NCBI GenBank assembly: GCA_030733815.1
Contig: JAUZQE010000013.1
Location: 1-64,000 of the forward strand
DNA: 64,000 nucleotides
Direction: 5' to 3'
DNA from: Yanghanlia caeni
Lineage (GTDB): Bacteria > Pseudomonadota > Gammaproteobacteria > Burkholderiales > Burkholderiaceae_B
A model generated the notes under the pieces. The model was not told the origin of the DNA. It did not search any database and saw nothing but the letters and a program-made list of their open reading frames with translations. The translations under genes and the position numbers were made by a program. This document shows positions 55,036-61,197 of the stretch, in pieces (position 1 is the stretch's first letter; the number at the start of each line of letters is the position of its first letter).

Positions 55036-55984
55036 ACGCCCCCTGAAGATCGTCGGCGATATCGGCGGCACCCATATCCGCTTTGCCCTGTGCCGAGGCG
55101 TTCACGACATCGGCCGGGTCTGGGTGCGGCGCACCACCGACTACCGCAATCTCGAAGCTCCCCTGCGCGAGTACCTGTCACAGGAAGGCATGTCCGGCAT
55201 AAAGACGGCCGTCATCGGCATGGCCAACCCCATCGCGGGCGACCAGATCCGCATGACAAACGCCGACTGGTCGTTTTCCATCGAAGCCACGCGGCGCGCG
55301 CTTGGGCTCGAACACCTCGTACTCATCAACGATTTTTCAGCGCTGGCGCTTTCGATTCCGCACCTGCCCGCCGACGAGCTCGAGCTCATCGGCACCGGCC
55401 AGGCCGTGCGCAACACGCCAATCGGCATACTCGGGCCTGGAACGGGCCTGGGCGTTTCGGGTCTGATACCCGGCAGCGACGGCAAATGGATCGCGCTGGC
55501 CAGCGAAGGCGGGCACACCAGTTTTTCACCGTGCGACGAAACCGAAACCTGGCTGTGGGAAGAAGCCCGCAAGGTCTATGGCCACGTGTCGATGGAGCGC
55601 TTTCTTTCGGGCGCCGGCCTGCAATTCATTCACCGCTGCCTGAGCCGCAAGGCGGGCCTGCAGCCTGAAATGCTTTCGCCCGCCGATATCAGCGGCCGGG
55701 CGCTGAACGACGGCTGTCCGCGTTGCCTGCGCACGCTCGACATCTTCAGCGCCATTCTGGGCACCGCTGCAGCAAACCTGGCGCTCACATTGGGCGCGCG
55801 CGGGGGCATCTTTCTGGGTGGCGGAATCATTCCCAAGCTGGGCGACTACTTCACGCGTTCCCCCTTCCACGCCCGCTTCCACGACAAGGGCCGCTTCGGC
55901 GACTACCTGGCAGCCATTCCGGTGCATGTCATCCGCAGCCCCTACCCCGGCCTGGTCGGGGCAGCGGCACATCTGATCCATTAA
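55016..55984 (+). CDS. glk: Glucokinase
   Basis: It phosphorylates glucose with ATP. The 322-residue protein has the phosphate-binding loop IVGDIGGTHIRFALC, the substrate block MANPIAGDQIRMTNADWSF with LVLINDFSALALS, LGPGTGLGVSGLIP, and the nucleotide-site ARGGIFLGGGIIPKLG. It is the bacterial Glk type (Pfam glucokinase) rather than ROK. The ATG lies within the pgl 3' end in another frame, so translation is coupled. Confidence 0.94.
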   Translation: MSIGTLERPLKIVGDIGGTHIRFALCRGVHDIGRVWVRRTTDYRNLEAPLREYLSQEGMSGIKTAVIGMANPIAGDQIRMTNADWSFSIEATRRALGLEHLVLINDFSALALSIPHLPADELELIGTGQAVRNTPIGILGPGTGLGVSGLIPGSDGKWIALASEGGHTSFSPCDETETWLWEEARKVYGHVSMERFLSGAGLQFIHRCLSRKAGLQPEMLSPADISGRALNDGCPRCLRTLDIFSAILGTAAANLALTLGARGGIFLGGGIIPKLGDYFTRSPFHARFHDKGRFGDYLAAIPVHVIRSPYPGLVGAAAHLIH

Positions 55985-55998
55985 GTTAAGATCGGGGC

Positions 55999-56622
55999 AT
56001 GATGCTGCGTCTACCCCGTACCTTCTATCAGCGCCCCGCCACCGAAGTCGCGCCCGATCTGCTGGGCAAACTGCTGGTGCACCAAACAGACCTGGGCCTG
56101 CGCATCGGCCGCATCGTCGAGGTCGAAGCCTATCTGGGCCGCGAGGATCTCGCCGCCCATTCTTCAAAAGGCGTCACGCCGCGCACGCAAGTCATGTTCG
56201 GTGAGGCCGGCCACGCGTACGTGTATCTCATCTACGGCATGCACCACTGCATGAACGTGGTGACGGGCCCGGCGGGCAGCGGCTCGGCCGTGCTGCTGCG
56301 CGCACTGGAGCCCGTGCAGGGGCTGGACTGCGACACCCGGGGGCCGGGTCGGCTCGCACGTGCCATGGGCGTCGACAAACGCCATTACGGCACCGACCTT
56401 TGCACGTCCGGCAGCACGCTGCACCTGGCTGACGACGGGCACGTCATCCAGCACGTAAGCACGTCGGCCCGGATTGGCGTACACTACGCCGGCGAGTGGG
56501 CCGACAAACCACTGCGGTTTTACGCCGCAGGGTCGAAATGGGTCTCCAAGGCACCCTCCAGCCGGGCAAAATCCGGCACAGCAAAGAAACCGCTTGCGCA
56601 CACCAAAAAATTTGTGTTATAG
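55999..56622 (+). CDS. 3-methyladenine DNA glycosylase (AAG/MPG family)
   Basis: It excises alkylated purines from DNA. The 207-residue protein has the MPG fold: LLGKLLVHQTDLGLRIGRIV, EVEAYLGREDLAAHSSKGVT with the catalytic Glu, FGEAGHAYVYLIYGMHHCMN and GPGRLARAMGVDKRHYGTDL. A second ATG follows immediately (56002), so the start may shift by one codon. It lies 14 bp after glk and 14 bp before tRNA-Arg. Confidence 0.92.
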   Translation: MMLRLPRTFYQRPATEVAPDLLGKLLVHQTDLGLRIGRIVEVEAYLGREDLAAHSSKGVTPRTQVMFGEAGHAYVYLIYGMHHCMNVVTGPAGSGSAVLLRALEPVQGLDCDTRGPGRLARAMGVDKRHYGTDLCTSGSTLHLADDGHVIQHVSTSARIGVHYAGEWADKPLRFYAAGSKWVSKAPSSRAKSGTAKKPLAHTKKFVL

Positions 56623-56636
56623 TTCTTTTTCTTTAA

Positions 56637-56713
56637 GCGGCTGTAGCTCAGTTGGATAGAGTACTTGGCTACGAACCAAGGGGTCGTGGGTTCGAATCCT
56701 GCCAGCCGCGCCA
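56637..56713 (+). tRNA. tRNA-Arg (anticodon ACG)
   Basis: The 77-nt sequence folds as a cloverleaf. The acceptor stem is GCGGCTG (56637-56643) with CAGCCGC (56703-56709), then G and an encoded CCA. The anticodon stem CTTGG/CCAAG holds the loop CTACGAA with anticodon ACG at 56671-56673. The T-arm is GTGGGTTCGAATCC. It reads CGU, and CGC/CGA after A34 deamination. Confidence 0.97.
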
Positions 56714-56719
56714 TATTCC

Positions 56720-56753
56720 ACAAGGGGTTAGCTCAAACGGGCTAACCCCTTGT
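56720..56753 (+). terminator. Terminator-like hairpin after tRNA-Arg
   Basis: ACAAGGGGTTAGC (56720-56732) and GCTAACCCCTTGT (56741-56753) form a perfect 13-bp stem with an 8-nt loop, followed by TTCGTTGT. It lies 7 nt after the tRNA and probably ends its transcript. The next ~170 bp before the following gene show nothing else I can name. Confidence 0.8.
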
Positions 56754-56925
56754 TTCGTTGTACGGCCATGTTCGCATGCGACACATATGGTCGCACCCTG
56801 CCACTAAGCTTCTTCATGACATTCACGCTGGCGTTCACAAGACCCGGCCCGAATGCATTGCAGTCGCGCCGGTGGCGCGCGCAACGCGCCGGGCACCCCG
56901 AACGCACTGATACGGAGAAAAGCTC

Positions 56926-57453
56926 ATGGCCGCTATCACTGCTCACATTCTGATCGGCAGCCCGCACCCCAACGACGGCGGGCTCAACGCGCGCCACAAA
57001 CTCACGCTTTCGGAAGGCGATCGGCCCGCCTGGGCCCTGCAGAAGTTTCGTCGTACGGCATCGGGCGCATTGGCGCCACAGCGCATCGTATGGATTCCCA
57101 CCGTTGAAAACATGCTCGAAGACGCGCTGCTGATGGCCGCCGTGCATGTCGTGGAATCCGAAGCCGTCAGAACCCTGTTCAACGAGTTCAGCGGCAACCT
57201 CGACGCGAACCGGCTGCTCATGTACGACACATTCACAGACGATCAACGCCGGCAGCTGTACCAGGCCTGCAGGCAGATCAGGCAGTTTCCCAAGGTCATC
57301 CTGTGCATATTCGAAGGCTCGAGCATCGGCGCACAAATCAGCGCCTTGGAACATTACTCCATGCAGTGCGAAGTGCTGATGCCCGTGTATACGCGCATCT
57401 ATTCCCACTGGTCGGGCGAAACGATCATCAAGGGTACGCTGCAGCCCGCGTAA
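56926..57453 (+). CDS. Hypothetical protein, family not recognised
   Basis: The 175-residue soluble protein has no motif I recognise. It opens MAAITAHILIGSPHPNDGGL, has a charged middle (VWIPTVENMLEDALLMAAVH, LFNEFSGNLDANRLLMYDTF) and ends with alternating hydrophobic stretches (QFPKVILCIFEGSSIGAQIS). No signal peptide or membrane helix is seen. ATG 56926 has GGAG upstream and codon use matches the neighbours, so it looks like a real gene. It is preceded by the tRNA-Arg terminator and followed at 49 bp by a small membrane protein. Confidence 0.7.
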   Translation: MAAITAHILIGSPHPNDGGLNARHKLTLSEGDRPAWALQKFRRTASGALAPQRIVWIPTVENMLEDALLMAAVHVVESEAVRTLFNEFSGNLDANRLLMYDTFTDDQRRQLYQACRQIRQFPKVILCIFEGSSIGAQISALEHYSMQCEVLMPVYTRIYSHWSGETIIKGTLQPA

Positions 57454-57501
57454 TACTCGAACCTGGCCACACCCGCCCGCCACACCGTAGAATCGGAAGC
57501 C

Positions 57502-57741
57502 ATGACAGGCGTGATTCTGATTCTGTGCGGTCTGGTGCTCATTGCAGCAACCTCGGTGGCCGGCTATCTGTTTCTGGCCGCCCGCTGCGGTCTGCCCGAC
57601 GCTCCTGCCTGCAACGCCGACTTTTCGGCGCTCATTTCATACCTGATGATCGCCGACGAAGGTCTGCTGTTCTGGCTGGCGTGGGTGTTCGCCGTCTTCA
57701 TGATCTGGGGCGGAGTCCGGCTGCGCGCCTCGGGCCGCTAA
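57502..57741 (+). CDS. Small membrane protein, function unknown
   Basis: The 79-residue protein has two hydrophobic segments (VILILCGLVLIAATSVAGYL and LLFWLAWVFAVFMIWGGVRL) flanking a short loop with two Cys (RCGLPDAPACNADF). GGAAG lies before the ATG. The family is not recognised. It may share a transcript with the preceding hypothetical gene. Confidence 0.62.
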   Translation: MTGVILILCGLVLIAATSVAGYLFLAARCGLPDAPACNADFSALISYLMIADEGLLFWLAWVFAVFMIWGGVRLRASGR

Positions 57742-57851
57742 AAGCAGCATCCCGGGCAGGGTCTTGGCGTGCGAACCTAGTAGTTACCCTTAGAATGATC
57801 GGCTGATTCCTGGAACGCCGCCTCGGGGCGGCCCTCACCGAGAAGCCGCCC

Positions 57852-59120
57852 ATGCGCAACACGCCGTTTACCCGATCGCAATCCGCCGCTTCCTGTCCGG
57901 CGCACGCCGATGCAAAGCGTGACGCCGGTTCCGGTACGGCACTGCCTGGCGGCAAAAGTGCCCATGCTGCCGGCATCGCCCAATGGGATCCGCGTTCCGA
58001 TGCGGTGCAAGCCAACCAGATTGCCGCCTACGACCGCATGCGCCGGCAATGCCCCATCGCCGCCAGCCAGTACGGCTATACATCGGTATTCCTGCACAGC
58101 GACGCGCTGCACGTGGTGCTCGATCACAAAACCTTCAGCAGCGCGGTGTCACGCTTCCCTTCCGTGCCCAATGGCATGGACCCACCCGAACACACGGCCT
58201 TCCGGGCGCTCATCGAACCCTATTTCGATGCGCCGCACATGGCGGCCTTCGCTCCGCGTTGCCATGCCATCGCGCGGCAGCTCGTCGATCAGCTGCCGGC
58301 CGCCGGCAGCGTCGAAGTCATCAGTGCGTTTGCCCAGATCTACGCACTGCAGGCCCAGTGTGCCTGGCTGGGCTGGCCCGATACGCTGCACGAACCGCTG
58401 CGGCAATGGACACTCAAGAACTACCGCGCCACGCTGTCGCGCGACCAGCAGGCACAAGCCGCCGTGGCCCGCGAGTTCGACCACTACATCACCGAACTTC
58501 TGGCCGCGCGCCGCGCCGCAGGCGCGGCTGCCCCCGACGACGTCACCACGCACCTGATGCACAACGAATCGATCAGCCGCCCGCTCACCGAAGACGAGAT
58601 CGTGAGCATCCTGCGCAACTGGACAGTCGGTGAGCTCGGCACGATTGCGGCGTCAGTCGGCATCCTCATGGAATACCTTGCCACGCACGCCGACATTCAG
58701 CGGCTGCTGCGCGACACGCCCGAACACCTTCCTGCCGCCATCGATGAAATCCTGCGCATTCACGCCCCCCTGATCCTGAACCGGCGCATCACCACGCGCA
58801 ACGTCGAACTGGGCGGGCACGTATTGCCGCCCGGCACGCGCATCGCCGTGCTGTGGGCCTCGGCCAATCGCGACGAGGCGGTCTTCGGCGACCCTGACGA
58901 GTTCCGGCTCGACCGCGACCCGGGCCTGAACCTGCTGTATGGTGCCGGCGTACACGTATGCCCGGGCGCCCCGCTCGCCCGTCTCGAGCTGCTTGCAATC
59001 ATGCAGGCGCTGCTTGGCGGCACCGAATGGCTGGAGCTCGACCCGCAGCAGGCGCCCCAACGTGCCTTCTACCCGGGCAGCGGTTTTTCGTCGCTGCACA
59101 TGCGCATTCAAAAGCAGTGA
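57852..59120 (+). CDS. Cytochrome P450
   Basis: The 422-residue soluble P450 shows the K-helix ExxR (EILR in AAIDEILRIHAPLILNRR) and the heme ligand Cys370 in LLYGAGVHVCPGAPLARLEL (FGxGxHxCxG-like). The I-helix oxygen-activation motif is atypical: GELGT around residues 260-264 in place of (A/G)Gx(D/E)T, so the acid-threonine pair is absent. N-terminal ~45 residues are Ala/Ser-rich and may be non-conserved. No ferredoxin or reductase gene lies next to it. The substrate is unknown. It lies 110 bp after a small membrane protein gene and 89 bp before lldD. Confidence 0.93.
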   Translation: MRNTPFTRSQSAASCPAHADAKRDAGSGTALPGGKSAHAAGIAQWDPRSDAVQANQIAAYDRMRRQCPIAASQYGYTSVFLHSDALHVVLDHKTFSSAVSRFPSVPNGMDPPEHTAFRALIEPYFDAPHMAAFAPRCHAIARQLVDQLPAAGSVEVISAFAQIYALQAQCAWLGWPDTLHEPLRQWTLKNYRATLSRDQQAQAAVAREFDHYITELLAARRAAGAAAPDDVTTHLMHNESISRPLTEDEIVSILRNWTVGELGTIAASVGILMEYLATHADIQRLLRDTPEHLPAAIDEILRIHAPLILNRRITTRNVELGGHVLPPGTRIAVLWASANRDEAVFGDPDEFRLDRDPGLNLLYGAGVHVCPGAPLARLELLAIMQALLGGTEWLELDPQQAPQRAFYPGSGFSSLHMRIQKQ

Positions 59121-59209
59121 TCCCGGCATTCTGATTGTTACCAAGTGCGCATGCGCCGCTGTTCCTTTAATATGCGTGCGAGCCCACTTCACGCATTTAG
59201 GAGACAGAC

Positions 59210-60376
59210 GTGCCCACACCCGAGAAGATCACCTGCGTAGAGGATTTCCGGCGCCTTGCCATGCGCCGCGTGCCGCGCATGTTCTACGACTACGCAGACT
59301 CCGGCTCCTGGACCGAGGGCACGTACCGCTCCAACGAAGAAGACTTCCACAAGCTCAAGTTCCGCCAGCGTGTGGCTGTCGATATTGAAAAGCGTAATCT
59401 GCGCACCACCATGGCAGGCGAGCACGTGGCCATGCCGGTTGCCCTGGCACCCACCGGGCTCACCGGAATGCAGCACGCCGACGGCGAGATCCTTGCAGCA
59501 CGGGCCGCCGAAAAATTCGGTGTACCGTTCACGCTTTCCACCATGAGCATCTGCTCGATCGAAGACATCGCCGCCCACACGAACAAACCCTTCTGGTTTC
59601 AGCTGTACGTCATGCGCGACCGCGACTTCATGGAACGGCTGATCGACCGGGCCAAGGCGGCCAACTGTTCCGCGCTGGTCCTCACGCTCGACCTGCAGGT
59701 GCTGGGCCAGCGCCACAAAGACATCAAGAACGGGCTTACTGCACCACCCAAACCCACGCTGGCCAACCTCATCAATCTGGCCACCAAGCCGCGCTGGTGC
59801 ATGGGCATGCTGGGCACGCCGCGCCGCACGTTCGGCAACATTGTCGGCCATGCCAAGAACGTCACCGACGTTTCGTCGCTCTCGTCCTGGACAGCGGAAC
59901 AGTTCGACCCCTCGCTCAGCTGGAAGGATCTGGAATGGATCAAGAAGCGCTGGGGCGGGCGTCTGGTGCTCAAGGGCATCATGGAGCCCGAAGATGCCCG
60001 TCTGGCCGTGGAATGCGGTGCCGATGCCATCATCGTATCGAACCACGGCGGGCGGCAGCTCGACGGTGCGCCGTCGTCAATCTCGGCCCTGCCACGCGTG
60101 GTGCACGCGGTAGGCAATCAAATCGAGGTCTGGGTCGACGGTGGCATCCGCTCGGGGCAAGACGTGCTGCGCGCGGTGGCGCTGGGCGCCCGAGGCACCA
60201 TGATCGGGCGCGCCTTCCTGTATGCACTGGGTGCCATGGGCGAGCGCGGCGTACACCGCTGCCTTGAAATCATCGCCAAGGAACTCGACATCTCCATGGC
60301 GTTCTGCGGTCGCACCGACATTCAGCAGGTCGACCGCTCCATTCTTCTGAACGGCGATATCTTCGACCGATACTGA
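59210..60376 (+). CDS. lldD: FMN-dependent alpha-hydroxy-acid dehydrogenase, probable L-lactate dehydrogenase
   Basis: The 388-residue protein is of the FMN-dependent alpha-hydroxy-acid oxidase family. It starts at a GTG (59210) with GGAGACAGAC upstream. Motifs: MFYDYADSGSWTEGTYRSN, FMN-binding ALAPTGLTGMQHADGE and FWFQLYVMRDR, active-site IIVSNHGGRQLDGAPSSI (His and Arg), and VDGGIRSGQDVLRAVALGAR for the FMN phosphate. It most likely oxidises L-lactate to pyruvate with electrons to quinone; glycolate- or mandelate-type substrates are possible. No lldP or lldR is adjacent. Confidence 0.88.
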   Translation: MPTPEKITCVEDFRRLAMRRVPRMFYDYADSGSWTEGTYRSNEEDFHKLKFRQRVAVDIEKRNLRTTMAGEHVAMPVALAPTGLTGMQHADGEILAARAAEKFGVPFTLSTMSICSIEDIAAHTNKPFWFQLYVMRDRDFMERLIDRAKAANCSALVLTLDLQVLGQRHKDIKNGLTAPPKPTLANLINLATKPRWCMGMLGTPRRTFGNIVGHAKNVTDVSSLSSWTAEQFDPSLSWKDLEWIKKRWGGRLVLKGIMEPEDARLAVECGADAIIVSNHGGRQLDGAPSSISALPRVVHAVGNQIEVWVDGGIRSGQDVLRAVALGARGTMIGRAFLYALGAMGERGVHRCLEIIAKELDISMAFCGRTDIQQVDRSILLNGDIFDRY

Positions 60377-60393
60377 ACGCGCACAACCCGGGT

Positions 60394-60981
60394 TCAGCGC
60401 GGATCGGTGATCTCAGGCGTGAGCCGGGGCCGGTCCGCTTCCACCCCGGTGAAGGGCGCAACCTCACGCATCGTTTGCAGACTGCGCTCGGTCAGGCGCT
60501 GGTACTGCCGCGTGCCAAAGCTCTTGCCGGCGATGTCCTTGTCGCTCAGTTCGCGCACCACCCGTGCCGGTGCACCCAGTACCATGCTGCGCGGGGGAAT
60601 CTGCATGCCCATTTTCACGAAGGCCATGGCACCCACGATGCTGTCGGCGCCCACGCTCGCACCGTCCATGACCACGGCATTCATGCCCACCATGGCATTG
60701 CGGCCGATATGGCACCCATGCAGCACCGCACCATGACCGATGTGGCCGTCTTCCTCGATGATCGTGTCCTGCTGGGCAATGCCGTGAATCACGCAGGAAT
60801 CCTGTACGTTTGAGCCCTTCCCCATCACGATGCGGCCGAAATCGCCGCGCAGGGATGCGAGCGGCCCCACGTAGCACCCCGGGCCGACAATAACGTCGCC
60901 AATCAGCACCGCAGTGGGATGTACGTAGGCAGTCGGGTCGACCACCGGTGTGATGCCGTCGATGGCATAGACCTTGAGCAT
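60394..60981 (-). CDS. Gamma-carbonic anhydrase-like left-handed beta-helix protein (PaaY/CaiE type)
   Basis: The 195-residue protein consists of hexapeptide repeats (VVDPTAYVHPTAVLIGDVIV, GPGCYVGPLASLRGDFGRIV) and has the metal-binding His pattern of the gamma-carbonic anhydrase group (VIHGIAQQDTIIEEDGHIGH, VLHGCHIGRNAMVGMNAVVM). The C-terminal extension (FGTRQYQRLTERSLQTMREV) is like PaaY/CaiE. No paa genes are nearby, so phenylacetate breakdown is not implied. GGGAGA precedes the ATG. It is convergent with lldD. Confidence 0.85.
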   Translation of the reverse strand: MLKVYAIDGITPVVDPTAYVHPTAVLIGDVIVGPGCYVGPLASLRGDFGRIVMGKGSNVQDSCVIHGIAQQDTIIEEDGHIGHGAVLHGCHIGRNAMVGMNAVVMDGASVGADSIVGAMAFVKMGMQIPPRSMVLGAPARVVRELSDKDIAGKSFGTRQYQRLTERSLQTMREVAPFTGVEADRPRLTPEITDPR

Positions 60982-61028
60982 GAAGTGTCTCCCAGTTTGG
61001 TTCTTTTCCGTCTGGGGTTTATAGCACG

Positions 61029-61054
61029 CCGGGCACGCCACCTGCCCGGTTTTT
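61029..61054 (+). terminator. Rho-independent terminator upstream of putA
   Basis: CCGGGCA (61029-61035) and TGCCCGG (61043-61049) form a 7-bp stem with a 7-nt loop, followed by TTTTT. It would stop plus-strand transcripts that run on from lldD through the antisense of the carbonic-anhydrase-like gene, thereby insulating putA. Confidence 0.7.
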
Positions 61055-61138
61055 GTCTGCCCCGAAATCGGGGTTATACCGACATATCCCGCAACTTATG
61101 GGGCGGTACGCCGCTCGGATAAACACCGATTGCAGTGC

Positions 61139-61147
61139 GGTTGCACC
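61139..61147. promoter_or_regulatory. Candidate PutA operator
   Basis: GGTTGCACC lies 51 bp upstream of the putA ATG and contains GTTGCA, the core recognised by the PutA ribbon-helix-helix domain in enterobacteria. Since this PutA has that domain, autogenous repression in the absence of proline is plausible. Only one full match is evident in the 216-bp gap. Confidence 0.45.
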
Positions 61148-61197
61148 CAGGATTAAGATGGGCTGTACCCGAGCCTACCGCAACAGGAGAATCCCCC

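Noticed and set aside
56728-57483. Minus-strand open frame of 251 codons opposite the 175-residue hypothetical gene
   Set aside because: The plus-strand frame has a good ribosome-binding site and neighbour-like codon use; the antisense frame starts without one.
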